This document shows positions 1 through 10,503 of a DNA stretch of 64,000 nucleotides, one piece after another. Under the pieces are notes generated by a model. It searched no databases, was not told where the DNA came from, and saw nothing but the letters and a program-made list of their open reading frames with translations. Source of the stretch: Heligmosomoides polygyrus polygyrus (Eukaryota; Nematoda; Chromadorea; Rhabditida; Heligmosomidae); assembly GCA_947396885.1 (NCBI GenBank), contig OX377203.1, forward strand, positions 1,178,001-1,242,000, in the 5' to 3' direction. Within the stretch, counting starts at the first letter, position 1; the number at the start of each line of letters is the position of its first letter. The position numbers and the translations under genes are program-made.

Positions 1-480
1 AGCATTTTGAACTGTTTCCGCAATTCGACTTCTTCGGTGGGAGTTTTAGTGAGAAGATAACTAATGTTTAGACAATTGAACTTCTTCAGCTGGGTTTTAG
101 TTGGAAAATGACTTTATAATCCAGCTCTATGAAGCATTTCGAAACATTACTGATTCCTTACGGATGCATACCCTTTCGAAAACTGCTCCCATCGCTCAGT
201 TGGGAATCCACGGTTTCCATATCGACATTTCCTAATCAAACACCGACAGACGAAGTCGAATTCCGGAAACAATGGTCATTTTCTAATTAGGACCTCACCA
301 AAGGAGTTCAACTGCGTAAACAATAGCTATTATTCTCTAACTAAAATTCCATCGAAGAAGTCGAATTGTGCAAGCACATGATGTAAAATGCTTCATTTCA
401 AAACATCTAGGGCATTTTCTAGCTAAAATCTTACTGAAGATGTCGAAACGTAGAAAAAATTGATGTGTGATGCTCCACGA
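1..480. repeat. Degenerate foldback repeat
   Basis: A motif around 21-50 (core ATTCGACTTCTTCGGTGGGA) returns in reverse complement around 323-375, and further weak copies of a TTTTAGTTAGAAAATGAC-like stretch lie between them. This looks like an old foldback element. No coding potential was seen. Confidence 0.45.
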
Positions 481-1554
481 GGCAGGTCATGACACCGAGA
501 AGTGACGGAAGGTCGGTGGGGCTAGGCGAGCACAGCGCCCGAAAGTTTTCGCGCTCCATCGCCGTGCGCGATCTCTAAGCAGAGAGAGCGCAGACGACGA
601 GACAGCCATTGCTGTGTACTATAACGTTTATCGCGCATTGGATGGCTACAAATGATCCGCCAACCTCGTATACGTAGAATGTTCCTCGAAACCGCGCCAG
701 AAAAGCATTCGTCGGTACTTTACTGACAGAGCACTCATCTGGCAGGCGAAATAGTTCACTCCTACTGAGGCTATAGATCGCGTTGTGGTCGAGGCACACA
801 CATCGATACTTCTTCGGCTGATTGGGCTGCAAAATGGGAAGCTAATGCTTTCGGATGTTCTTCTAGCCACGTACAAATAGGGTAATATAGAGCTTCTCGA
901 AAAACGTAGACATCGTTCCATTGGTCACAAGATTCTCATCGTCTCAGCTGCCGTAGAACTTCAAAGCCTATACTAAAGAACAAAAGAAGTCGACAATCTT
1001 CATGATAATAAATGATGCACCATTCCACATGCTTACTTGATTAACAGTGACACATAGGCCTGGAGTTTCTCAATAAGATTGCAGGAATTCTTCGCATCAA
1101 CTTTGCCTAGTCTTCAGTTTGACCTGCAATTTCAACTTTCCGAAATCACTAAACTGTGGGCCAGAAAGGCGCTCTGATGTCACCCAAAAAATGGTTGATT
1201 TCTCGTTTAGTGAAGAGCGATCTTGATCCAAACAAAATCGAAATTTTTGTGGAATACGAATTCACTAATTGCGGCAGAATGAGCCAATAATCCACTCATC
1301 CACGCAAAACACTATCCAGGAGCGACAAACTTTCCGAAAAGATCGGAAGTGGTGAATACACTATCAATTGGTAAGCTACAACATATTTATTATAATAAAT
1401 TCTCGTGCCCAAAAATTTGAATGCTGCTCAAGTCAGAAAAAAACCCGCCGCTAAATGCAAAACGAACACTTTTTTGGATGACTTCAAAACACTAATCCTA
1501 ACTCGGAGGATTCGACAGCAATCCAGGAAAGTCGAAACTGCAGCTCAAACAAAC
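481..1554. other. No gene recognised
   Basis: AT-rich to mixed sequence. The short open frames at 575-921 overlap on one strand, match nothing I recognise and show no clear splice signals, so I see no supportable gene here. Confidence 0.5.
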
Positions 1555-1557
1555 TAA

Positions 1558-1700
1558 GGGCCCGTTCATACTTCGCGACAAGAGCGACTCGTCGCCCGTG
1601 CAAAGCATGCATGTCGATTAAAACCTAGCGTGCGCCACCGCTGTCGCTTCAGTCGCTCTTGTCGCTCTTGTCGCTGCTGTCGCAAAGTATGAAAAGGCCC
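1558..1700. mobile_element. Harbinger-like MITE, TAA target duplication
   Basis: A 143-bp hairpin starts GGGCCCGTTCATACTTCGCG and ends with its near reverse complement. It is flanked by TAA on both sides (1555-1557 and 1701-1703). A GGGCC terminus with a 3-bp TTA/TAA duplication is typical of PIF/Harbinger (Tourist-like) elements. The interior shares the ATGCATGT/GCATGC stretch with the copy at 3255. Confidence 0.75.
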
Positions 1701-1881
1701 TAAAGCTCCCGCGAAGCTAACCCAAAGAGTTTGTGAAACACTTCATTCTAAAACTTCAGGTGAACAACGTTCATATTATTACTCAAGTAGACGACGTGAC
1801 ACGCTAGGAGAGGGCATTCGCTCTACCTCATCGACTCCCCTACTGTTGTTACTACGATGTTTTGTTGCGATCAAAACTTCT

Positions 1882-1957
1882 AGTGCCAGGCGGGACTCGA
1901 ACCCGCACCTCCCTCTGACCGGGCGGGAATACTCTACGCCATTACACAATCGGTGCT
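1882..1957 (-). repeat. tRNA-derived repeat head
   Basis: Read on the minus strand this 76-bp segment has a pol III A box (TGTGTAATGG-like) and a perfect B box (GGTTCGAGTCC). The acceptor-like ends pair and the T stem is perfect, but the anticodon arm only closes with an 11-base loop. It is therefore a tRNA pseudogene or SINE head rather than a working tRNA. Close relatives lie at 2469-2544 and 32250-32326. Confidence 0.6.
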
Positions 1958-2026
1958 GTTTGATCGAACGCAACATCCACACACCTCGTAGGACCCATCA
2001 GCACTCATCGGGATGTAACAAACATC

Positions 2027-2314
2027 GGGCGTGTGGAGCGCAGTCGGAGGCGCCGGCTGCCGCCTGCACCCGATACCAGGTTCCTGGTTCCGATTTCCCG
2101 CCCAGGCCAATCAAGCCCTCCATCCCTCCGGGGGTGAATTGGTACCAGACTTGTCTGGGAAGGATAAAGCGCTGACTTCTTCGTCAGCTGGCCACCGCAA
2201 GACATTGTATGGCCAAATACGCATTCAACTCGCCTTCACGACATCCCGTAGAAGTAGAATGCGTGGCGCATCCCAAAGAGGATTGAATAACGCCGTTCTT
2301 TATCCTTTATCCTA
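2027..2314 (+). repeat. tRNA-derived SINE, copy 1
   Basis: About 290 bp. The head has a tRNA-like A box (GCGCAGTCGGAGG) and B box (GGTTCCGATTTCC). The body ends in the conserved block AATGCGTGGCGCATCCCAAA, followed by a TTTATCC-type tail. Around eleven relatives occur in this window, and the last third matches the 3' end of the RTE LINE at 42322-42390. The open frames across it are by-products of the repeat. Confidence 0.8.
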
Positions 2315-2620
2315 ACAAACATCGCTGTAACAGCTTACAACCTCGATACCAGCCACTTGAGGCCATCAGCTTAACTGGTTCCATGCTGATATCAGCGGCC
2401 GGCTCATCCCGATGTACGGGTGAGTGCTGATGGGTCCCACGAGGTGTGGGTGTTGCATTCGATCCAACAGCGCCAGTGGTGCAATGGAGTAGAGCATTCC
2501 TGCTCGGTCAGAGGGAGGTGCGGGTTCGAGTCCCGCCTGGCGCTAGAAGTTTTGATTGCAACAAAACATCGTAGTAACAGCTTACATCCTCGGTACCAGA
2601 AAATTGAGGCTTAAAGAAAC
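2315..2620 (+). repeat. tRNA-like repeat with conserved flanks
   Basis: The tRNA-like core is at 2469-2544, with GCGCCAG/CTGGCGC ends, A box TGGTGCAATGG and B box GGTTCGAGTCC. It sits in a longer repeat containing GGTTCCATGCTGATATCAGC and a CCCACGAGGTGTGG block. The same arrangement recurs at 32130-32400, and a reversed tRNA-like core precedes it in both places (1882-1957 and about 32085-32140). The unit moves as a composite, so I do not call it a functional tRNA. Confidence 0.6.
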
Positions 2621-3251
2621 TGACTTGAATCATTTCCCCTACTGTTTTTTGTTTTGTTGTTGTTGTTGTTGTTTTTCTGATTGTTGATACCGCTGATTTC
2701 ACACAGGCTCGCCTGTGTAATAAATAATAATAATAACTCCCCTACTGGAGATCTACCCTTTTTGCCTTTTAATATATTCTAAAAACCCTTACTACAGCTA
2801 AAATGATGAGAATTTTATGACCAACCAGACAGCGAACACATTTTTGGAGCACCCTTTGTGGTGCAACTATCGGTTTTTGCTCAAATAAATAAATGTTTAG
2901 AATAACAGCCAGGCTATGATCTATGTGAATTTTTTTTTCTCAAGAACTGTTACTTATTAAGCTGCCAACAGAGCTTAACAAGTTTTACAGAAAGTTCGAT
3001 TTATGAGCTGAAAAAACCAGGAGCAGTTTAGAAAGACGGCGAAATTGGCACAGACTACACTGAACAGAATAAAATTGAAAAAAACTTACATCTGACTCCA
3101 ATACTACGACCCGTACGTAAATACCCGAACGAACACCGACCACTGCACAACCCGGAAGTATTTCAGCTACAGGCTCGCGAGTGGCGCTGTCCATGGCATC
3201 GCTAAACGACGGTTCCAATCAGTCACGACGCTCTTCCCTTGCTGGAAACAC
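2621..3251. other. No gene recognised; short GTT microsatellite
   Basis: A (TTG)n run lies at about 2655-2675 and a TAA-rich run at 2722-2738. The rest is unassigned. The 77-residue minus-strand open frame at 2985-3218 has no recognisable features. Confidence 0.5.
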
Positions 3252-3254
3252 TTA

Positions 3255-3467
3255 GGGCCTGTTCATGCTTCGCGACACCAGCGCAGCGCGTGAAAGCATG
3301 ATCAGGCGACAGCAGCGACTGGAGTGACTAGAGCGACAAAACCGACTGCAGCGACAGCATTGGCGCTCGAGTATGAACACTTTTCGGCGGCGCGCGTTCG
3401 GTTTTAATCGATATGCATGTTTTGCATGGGCGACCAGTCGCTCTTGTCGCGAAGTATGAACAGGCCC
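3255..3467. mobile_element. Harbinger-like MITE, TTA target duplication
   Basis: A 213-bp hairpin begins GGGCCTGTTCATGCTTCGCG and ends with the complement. It is bounded by TTA at 3252-3254 and 3468-3470. The interior consists of repeated GCGAC/GTCGC motifs that fold on themselves. It belongs to the same family as the element at 1558-1700. Confidence 0.8.
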
Positions 3468-3622
3468 TTAGGAAAGAACACATACATAGACTGCCCTGTT
3501 TTTGTAAACGAATGAGCAGTACCGGTCAATGAACTGCATTTATTTGTTTGTTTATTTAAGGCATAGACAAAAGTCTAGCATACAACAGGGTTAAAAACAG
3601 TACCGTATAGCAATACGTGATT

Positions 3623-4019
3623 GTTCGAAGCTGGAAGTCGATATTTATTGGTGACTACATTTCAGGCATAAGCCCTTCTACAGGTCTGAATACAATAATG
3701 CTACGTAGCGCATACATACAGTAGAACATCAAGAAATACGAACCTGAAATCCACAACAGGTTAAAAGGTGAAGAGGCCAAGGTCTTCTTGGACGTTGGTT
3801 GGCCAGAAATGAAGTGAAGAGGTCTCGAACTCCACTTCCGGCCGACCAATGTCGAAGAAGACCTTGGCCCCTCCCCTTTTATCCGTCGTGGATCCCAGCT
3901 CCGAATTTCTTGCTGTTCTACTCTATGTATGCGCTTCATAGCACTATTGTGCTAAGACCTGAAGAAGGGCTTATGCCCGAAACGTTGTCTCCAATAAACA
4001 TCGACTTCCAGCTTCGAAC
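3623..4019. mobile_element. Penelope-type terminal palindrome
   Basis: Two arms of about 190 bp face each other around position 3820; both ends carry TTCGAAGCTGGAAGTCGAT. Each arm contains a CTGNAGA...GAAA motif typical of the hammerhead-bearing terminal repeats of Penelope-like retroelements. No coding part remains. A worn relative of the left arm lies at 8490-8665. Confidence 0.6.
3955..3990 (+). ncRNA. Hammerhead-ribozyme-like motif
   Basis: The order is AGAC, CTGAAGA, A, stem GGGC-TTAT-GCCC, GAAA, CGTT, GTCT. This gives the conserved CUGANGA and GAAA core, a perfect 4-bp stem II and a 4-bp stem I, with almost no stem III. That is the minimal form reported from Penelope-like elements. The mirror copy in the left arm (about 3668-3700, minus) has CTGTAGA, which breaks the core. 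Confidence 0.55.
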
Positions 4020-4372
4020 GGTCATGTCAATCGAGCAAAATACGATCATCAAGTTGTCCAAGTATTGCAAAAACGAAAAAAAGCACGAATCTCACCAAAG
4101 CCAACCCACCTCAGCAGATCGCTTATTTTCAGCAGCCTTTCCTCGTCAGTCGTGCCTGTGTCGTCACACAAAATAAAACAACGAGGTCGTACAAACGCCA
4201 TCACTGCACACTATAAACATTAACGATCTCGAGAAGATTATTTGCTTATAACGCAAAAAAACTAAAACAAAAACATAGCAGATGAGCTGCGCATGATAGT
4301 GAAGCAGCTTTAAATAACTATTGTACATTTTCTCTGCACAAAGTGACCTCTATAAAACTAGGAAACACTGTA
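4020..4372. other. No gene recognised
   Basis: AT-rich spacer. The open frame across 3799-4176 derives from the neighbouring palindrome. Confidence 0.5.
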
Positions 4373-4375
4373 AAG

Positions 4376-4620
4376 CCTAGTTTATACTTCCGTCGCCGCG
4401 TGGCGCTATAGCGTTCGAACCGCCGATATCGCGATGGACGGATGTAGTGAACCTCCTCTAAGCTCTACCATCGACTTCCCTCTTATGAAGTAATGCACTA
4501 CCCGATGCAACTTGAAACAGAAATAGAAGAATTTGCTAACTGAAGCAAAGAGGGCATACAAATGACTCGTGCAAGCGATGGCGCCACGCCGCCGGGATTC
4601 CGATGCAAACTATGCTGGCA
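4376..4620. mobile_element. Decayed Harbinger-like foldback
   Basis: The left end, AGCCTAGTTTATACTTCCGT followed by CGCCGCGTGGCGC, has a worn complement at about 4580-4615 (GGCGCCACGCCGCC, then a damaged AAACTATGC). It resembles the GTTTATACTTCG family at 19421, 19557 and 36905. The right border is uncertain. Confidence 0.4.
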
Positions 4621-4670
4621 TCTTACCCGTTTGGGGTTTAAGGTCCTAGTAGCAAAAAGGAAGCATAATT

Positions 4671-5750
4671 GGATCTATCCTAGTCCGGGGAAGGGCACAT
4701 AATTTATTTGTTTAATTATTTATTACAAGGCACGGATAACAATCACATGCGGTAAGATTCTAACAATAACATATAATATAACAAGCAAAAAACAAGCCTA
4801 ACGAAACCTTGGTGCAATTAAACGTTTAAAAGAGGATAGAGACATATTAACAATGTTCTCGTTCTCAGAAAGCAAGATGTTGAGCTCTCTGATGCTCCTG
4901 TGAATGAGGAAACTTGACCTTACCTTTGACCTTGGAAGTGGCAGGTAGAGTCGGAGATGCCCTCTTCTGTCAGTTGTCAAAGGAGCACCAAAAAACCCAA
5001 TTAGGTCAATGGAAAGTCTTCCTGTCAGAATTTTGAACAACATAACTAAATCTGCTTGCTTTCGTCTAGTGTCAAGGCTAGACAACACAAGCATTTTGGC
5101 CCTGTCAGGCCCACTCTGAACATTGCCGTAATTTAGACCACGACACTTTAGAAAAAGCTTACGGGTAAAGTTATTCTGAGCACTTCCAAAGAGTTTTATG
5201 TCCTTCTTTTGAGAGGGACTGAAAACTGAGACACCACATTCTACAATGGGCCTTACGTAAGATTTGTAGGCTAAATCAAAGCATTTTATGTAATAAATTC
5301 ACTTGAGACTTACCAAGCGGCTCTTACAGAACAACATAGGACACTAAACAAGAAAAGTCACAAAGAAAAAAAAACGAAAAATTACATTTGTTGCGGTTGT
5401 AAGCCGGCAAATTTGTGAAATTTGAGTGTCCTCCTCACCATGTTGGATCCTGGTTATAACATGTCAGACAGCGGTCAGCATGCAGCATGCGGTTTCACAC
5501 GCCCTATTCACCATGTTAGATCCTGGTTATAGCGTGTCAGCCGGCGGCCAGCACGCGGCATGCCTCCATTCCGTCGCTCTTTACCCTCCGAGACGGTTGT
5601 AAACCTCGGCGATTTTTTATTTTTTGTTTGTTCGTTCGTTTTTGGTTTCTTTTAGGTTCCAACTCGTCCTCTAGGAGCCGCTCGGTAAGTCTCAATTCAT
5701 TTTATTACCTACCTTTTAGTTATGTGCCCCCTTCGGACTAGGATAGATCC
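4671..5750. mobile_element. Non-autonomous TIR element, about 1.1 kb
   Basis: The ends are inverted repeats of about 31 bp that start GGATCTATCCTAGTCCGGGG and continue into a shared GGGCACATAA. Inside, a CGCTCGGTAAG / CTTACCAAGCGG pair and two direct copies of CATGTTRGATCCTGGTTATA (5444-5460 and 5513-5530) add further structure. There is no transposase. Related ends occur at 7111-7140, 17230 and 59692, and a related interior at 17220-18010. Confidence 0.6.
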
Positions 5751-5945
5751 GCACACTTTAATACTATCTGAAAAGTGCAAATTCTTGCTATACAACTCGA
5801 TCTTCTCCTTCAGATACACCCTTCAGATCCCCCTCCTTTGCAAGAACGCAGAAAAAATAGCTCCAGTTTATGGTGGTCCACAAAAAAGTAGCGAATGCCG
5901 GCCAAGGTTTAAGGACTAATTTAAAATGAAGATAGGGAACAAATC
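5751..5945. other. Intergenic spacer, no feature seen
   Basis: Short spacer between the TIR element and the stop codon of the minus-strand gene. No polyadenylation signal could be fixed with confidence. Confidence 0.4.
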
Positions 5946-6503
5946 TTATGAACAATTAGGACGTACAGCTCGAACATCCTCATGACGACGATCGAACACA
6001 GTCTGTCCCGCGATCAGCCACTCCAACTCCTGGTCGAAAGCGCGACGCAGCTTCCCCGACTGCCCCGTTTGGTCCACCTGTTCTGAGGTGGCAGCCGGTG
6101 ACAGCAACCTGACACGCGGTTCCGATGGACCTACAACACGCAGGATCTGCCGCGTGCGCTGCCAACGAACTGGCAGCAACTCGCTCCGCACCTGGCAAAT
6201 CAATGAAAATACCGAACAGCGACGGATTGTAGTTCACCAAACGCTTTTCAGGATTGGACAACCCGTGCCAGTACAATGAACCTTCCCTCTTTAACCGCTC
6301 GATGAAGATCTGATGCAACCTTTCCTGAACGTGGAGACGTTGACAGGACCATGCACAGACTGCCGGATGTACTAACAAACTCACCACAATTGATAAAACC
6401 TTCATATTTGAGAACCGCATTGGAACAACAGTACCGGTGTCACGGCCCGGACATTCCTCACCAGCTGATGTGGCTTGTGGGGGAGCGGTTGGAGAGGTGG
6501 CAT
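5946..6503 (-). CDS. Three-exon gene end, product unknown
   Basis: I do not recognise the product. Three exon-like blocks on the minus strand join in consistent phase. Exon 6385-6503 follows a strong acceptor (TTCCTTTGTGCAG) and ends at a GTGAGT donor. Exon 6192-6324 follows CACGTTCAG and ends at GTGCGG. Exon 5946-6082 follows CCACCTCAG and ends with TAA. The middle exon reads ERLHQIFIERLKREG... then YNPSLFGIFIDLP, and the last encodes a helical, charged stretch ending RAVRPNCS. The introns would be about 60 and 109 bp. The first exon is open in two frames and its upstream limit is unclear, so the true start lies further upstream or in that exon. Base composition is GC-rich compared with the surrounding spacer, as expected for coding DNA. 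An alternative reading retains the second intron. Splicing is inferred, not seen. Confidence 0.4.
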
Positions 6504-7190
6504 CTGCACAAAGGAAGAAAACGTCTCTTATAAGAGTCTGCACCCAAAAACCCAGAGATTTCGTCAGTAGGGATAAACCAATTGACTTTGCTTGGTAGCT
6601 GTGCGTAGTAGCAGGGAGCCATAGGTATCGATTATGCAGCACGAGTAATCGATATCGGTAATTTCCGTGCAGTATCTACTAGTCTAAACCCCATAGTAAT
6701 TTACCGAACACAAAACCCGGCGAGTATAGTTATTCCATTGAAACTACCAGTAATTTGAGTGCGAAAGCAACTGCAGCTGATCACTGTTACTCAAACGGTA
6801 TACCTCTGTTGTCACTGGCATCCTTCGACGTCCTTTCAATACATGTCGTTTCCTCTTCTTCTTCTTCTTCTTTTTCTTGTTCTTCTTCTCTCACTTCCTC
6901 TTCTTCACCTGGTCCATCGACATCCTTTAAAAACGAAACAAATATCCAAAATACGCAGAATACACGGATCGTAAAGTGCCATTCGCGCATGTCATTCCAT
7001 TCCATACAACAACATCCTCTAAATTTAAATAAAAGCCCTCGCATAATGGGATAACAGCCAAAACTCTCCTACAAGCTCAAACAACGGATTGGAGATACAA
7101 ATCACTATATGCCCCGCCCCTTCGATTAGGATATATCCGAATATACTGAACATTTTCCAAAACAGTAAAAAAGGCTCAAAAACTAAAAAC
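6504..7190. other. Spacer with pyrimidine microsatellite and a TIR remnant
   Basis: A CTT-rich tract spans about 6852-6912 and generates serine-rich and glutamate-rich open frames on both strands that I discount. At 7111-7140 lies a lone copy of the GGATATATCCTAATC terminus seen in the 4671-5750 element. No gene. Confidence 0.5.
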
Positions 7191-7192
7191 TA

Positions 7193-8467
7193 TTAGGTTG
7201 GTGCATAAGTTCTCGGACATTTGATCCCTCCTGAATTTAAAGCGTATTTTCCCGCCAAATTTCTCACATGTATCAACGCGTAAATGATCGATCGATAGAG
7301 AAAGGAAAGGGCTACAGAACTGTTGCTAACATTTACTTCTGCGTTGTTAACGTCAGCTATTATGGCTAAGCAATTCATCCCAACTGAGACGCGTATTCGA
7401 CACGTCATGTTATTCCTGCATCAATCTGGCCTCAATGCCAACGAATCGTATCGTTGCCTGAGGGACGTTTACAACGAGAGTGCTCCTGCTCGAAGTACTG
7501 TGTACCAGTGGTTGTCGAAGTCTGCAGTTGGTGAATTCTCCGTTGAAGATAATGAACGAGAAGGGCGCCCGATGACACTGGATTTGGATGGCCTCCGAAG
7601 TAGAGTGGAAGCGGACCCATACCACACCACTCGCGAACTATCAAGCACTCTTGGTGTTAGTCACTCAACAGTCGTTCGAGGATTGAAGTCGATTGGCAAG
7701 GAGCAAAAGTTGGGACGCCGGGCACCTCACGACGTGACACAACGTGACATGGATCGCAGAGCCGATGTCGCTCTGTCTCTGCTTACCCTCAGACGTACCC
7801 ATGGAGGGCTGGACAACCTTGTCACCGGGGATGAGAAGTGGATATTCTACTCTAATTATCACCGGCGTGCACAGTGGGCTGACGCAACTGGAGAGGCAGA
7901 GGACGTTCCGAAACCCGACCTTCACGTGAAAAAGGTGATGCTATGCATTTGGTGGAGCGTTCCTAGCGTAGAATACTGGGAGCTGCTTGACGAAGGGATA
8001 ACAGTGACGGCAGAGGTTTACGTCAACCAACTGAGGAAGTTGAGGGCCCACCTTCAAACCACACGAGGAGAGCAAGTGAAGGTGTATTTTCAACACGACA
8101 ACGCTAGACCGCATATTGCTAGAGCGACGGCGGCTGAGTTGGCGGACTACGGATGGACCGTTCCTCCACATCCACCTTACTCATCAGATCTCGCTCCTTC
8201 TGACTATCATTTGTTTTCAAGCCTTCAACGCTATTTGGACGGCCAGCAATCTAGGAACCGAGAGGATGTCAAGGAGGCACTGCTCACATTTTTCGAATCA
8301 CAACCGGCCACGTTTTGGAAAAAAGGTATCCATGACTTACCAGCACGTTGGCGAAAGACAACTGATGTAAAGGGAGGTGGCTTCGAATGATTTGATATTG
8401 TTGTTCGTATGTTGCGATAATAAATATCTCATGCCCCAAATGTCCGAGAACTTATACACCAACCTAA
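7193..8467 (+). mobile_element. Intact mariner transposon
   Basis: The element is 1275 bp, with 31-bp terminal inverted repeats starting TTAGGTTGGTGCATAAGTTC. The two ends differ at one position only. TA duplications flank it at 7191-7192 and 8468-8469. One uninterrupted transposase gene fills the middle. Overall length, TIR motif and target site fit mariner elements such as those described from hookworms. Near-identical ends and an open frame suggest a recent insertion. Confidence 0.93.
7362..8390 (+). CDS. Mariner transposase
   Basis: The 342-residue protein is the usual length for a mariner transposase, which cuts and pastes its own element at TA sites. I chose ATG 7362 (MAKQFIPTETR) over the upstream in-frame ATG 7323 because it gives the family's normal length and N-terminus. 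An N-terminal pair of helix-turn-helix domains covers roughly residues 1-110; the second includes TTRELSSTLGVSHSTVVRGL. The linker motif usually WVPHEL is RRAPHDV here. The catalytic triad is D157 (TGDEKW), D246 (HDNARPH) and D281 (SDLAPSDYH), with 34 residues between the last two, the D,D34D signature. There is no frameshift or stop. Expression cannot be judged from sequence, but the gene could be functional. Confidence 0.93.
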   Translation: MAKQFIPTETRIRHVMLFLHQSGLNANESYRCLRDVYNESAPARSTVYQWLSKSAVGEFSVEDNEREGRPMTLDLDGLRSRVEADPYHTTRELSSTLGVSHSTVVRGLKSIGKEQKLGRRAPHDVTQRDMDRRADVALSLLTLRRTHGGLDNLVTGDEKWIFYSNYHRRAQWADATGEAEDVPKPDLHVKKVMLCIWWSVPSVEYWELLDEGITVTAEVYVNQLRKLRAHLQTTRGEQVKVYFQHDNARPHIARATAAELADYGWTVPPHPPYSSDLAPSDYHLFSSLQRYLDGQQSRNREDVKEALLTFFESQPATFWKKGIHDLPARWRKTTDVKGGGFE

Positions 8468-8489
8468 TAACTACTAACTAACTACTGAG

Positions 8490-8665
8490 CAAGTAAAAAT
8501 GCGGTGCTCGTGCCCTTCTGAAGGCCTATGTAATACTATGTAGCACATACAAACAGAGGACAATAAATACGAATCTAAAATTTATTGATTCATTGAATGA
8601 TTAGGTCATAGAGGCAATATTCTGGACGGTGGCTGGCCAGAAATGAAGTACAAGCGGTTTGTGCT
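8490..8665. repeat. Worn Penelope-terminus fragment
   Basis: The order of blocks (a CCTTCTGAAGG-like core, TAATACTATGTAGCACATACA, AATAAATACGAA, then TGGCTGGCCAGAAATGAAGT) parallels the left arm of the palindrome at 3650-3815. The hammerhead core is lost. Confidence 0.45.
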
Positions 8666-8669
8666 CATA

Positions 8670-9520
8670 ACGTACACCACTTTAACGTCAAATTGGACAC
8701 TCATCTAAGCAAGCTTGATGCTTCTGAAGTCAAGCATGACATCCTTTAAACCAAAATGAGCGTCTTTCTTATTACATTGGATTACGGAACGGTAAGAAAA
8801 ATATATTCGAAAAAATTCAGCATGACCTTCTTTTGAGATTTTTTATAAACGCACAAAAAGAGGGTGGGGTGGGAGGGGGGGGGATGAGTCACCGCGGAAT
8901 CTCCTAAACAAAAACAAAGCAGGAATAGGGGACAAAGCACCTTTTTAACCTCTCCCCCCCCCCCCCCCCCCTCCCAGAAATGTCCACACGGGAATAAAAG
9001 CGAGATAACCAGCTCGACGCACTTTCTAATTATGTATTATAATATTATAACAAGGATCCCTTAATGTTATTATTGTTTTTGCAGGTAAATTGTTATCTTA
9101 AACATTATGAGGCAACCCGCTCCCAAACCAACTCGCATGACGCTGAAAACGTGTTTAAAAATATCAGGTTTTCAAGAAGAAAAAAAAAACTCACCCATGG
9201 TGTTGGGATTTGAAAGCGGCGCCTTTCGTGCGTCATCATTACTGAAATTACTATGTGAAACGAATATGCATTATTTAGTTGCTTATCAACATCAGCGCGT
9301 TCTTCGAAGCCTTCAATGAGAACGGAACAAAGAGTTCACGAAAGAGAAGATTGAAACTATAAGTCTCGATAGACAACGTACGAGACCAATAGCGACAGCC
9401 TATGACGGATTCATCAACGATTAAACTCGGGTGTGCACGGAACAAGAGAAATATATCCCCGATGTGGCACTCATTTCACACCTTGCCCACCCAATCACGG
9501 CTCTACTGCTGGTTCTCCTG
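8670..9520. other. Spacer with homopolymer runs, no gene
   Basis: A shared block CGTCAAATTGGACACTC (8686-8702) recurs at 15876 and 57472. A G run lies at about 8866-8883 and a C run of about 20 bases at 8951-8971. The 70-residue open frame at 9107-9319 is unconvincing. Confidence 0.5.
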
Positions 9521-9524
9521 ACAA

Positions 9525-10490
9525 GGCGTTCTTACTAGGGTACCACGTTTTAAATCGTTACCGTAACAACAATCGTTGAGGGACCACCACCACTTCTTCG
9601 AATCAGTGCTGGCACCATGCTGACTGCAGGTAATCAATAGTGAAGCTGCAGAACTACGGGAAGGAAAGGCTTCCTACTGTTTGACGCGATTCTGGAACAT
9701 TTAGGGTGCTGGTTGACAGTTTTACAGAGCTAACCTGCAAAAGTCCTCAGTATCGTCAGCTGAACAATCGAATAGGTCAAAGAACCTAATCCTTTGTAGC
9801 GAACCTGGTGATCATGTTTTTGCAAAGCCTTCCCTTTGGACAACCATTATTACTTCCACTGTTTTCACAGAGAATTCTCGAAACACTACAGCAACAGTTT
9901 CCTGAGTAGACGTTTAAAAATCGTTGAAACAGCTTTTTTTCCTTTACTTGAACTATTGAGCATATTTTTACAGAAAAGAAATACCCATTTTATTTGTGGA
10001 GAGTTGCAGTGATGTAAATGAGCTTTCGTTGCATTCCTGCTATCATCCATACCTTCGAGAACATAGCAAATACGTTTTGGCCTCTAGGAATTTGAAACGA
10101 GGTCTAACTAAACATGCCTAGTAAATATGTTGTTTGAACATTTTGGCTCCACAATACTCAACGAACTAGTAGACATTCGAGGTGATTATTACTAGTAATC
10201 GCTTTCGAAGGGCGATGAGCAAGAACAGGGATGCCTGAAGAGGATGATGACGTATTTATTGACTTATGCTCACTGGTTCGAGGCAGATCTATCCCGTAGG
10301 TGGCCATTTAACCATATTGTTTCGTTCGTGTGGGTCAAAGAATTCGGAGACATTTTGGCGGCTAAGTGTTATGACGATATTTAACCTAACGTGCCGTCGA
10401 ACATACCACAGTGACCGGAAGAGGTGGTGGTCCCGTAACGATTATTGTTACGGTAACGATTTGAAAACGTGGTACCCTAGTAAGAACGAC
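9525..10490. repeat. Foldback element, about 1 kb
   Basis: Sequence at about 9530-9600 (CTAGGGTACCACGTTTT, then CGTTACCGTAAC) returns in reverse complement at about 10415-10485. Both arms also contain the GGACCACCACC / GGTGGTGGTCC block. The spacer holds no recognised gene. Confidence 0.55.
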
Positions 10491-10503
10491 TTGTGTACTC
10501 CTG

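Noticed and set aside
2031..2315. Open frames containing a shared GSWFRFPAQANQ-like segment
   Set aside because: The same peptide arises from every SINE copy (also at 28.6, 30.1 and 37.4 kb); it is a translation of the repeat.
1882..2544. Two apparent tRNA genes
   Set aside because: A and B boxes and the T arm are good, but the anticodon arm does not close with a 7-base loop and the cores are embedded in a larger repeat present elsewhere.
6755..7054. Serine-rich or glutamate-rich protein
   Set aside because: Comes from a CTT microsatellite read in several frames on both strands.
7323..7361. Upstream ATG of the mariner transposase
   Set aside because: It would add 13 residues not found in the family. 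ATG 7362 gives the normal N-terminus.
8866..8971. G and C homopolymer runs as a functional structure
   Set aside because: G-quadruplex formation is possible, but nothing nearby suggests a role, and such runs are common in repeat-rich DNA.
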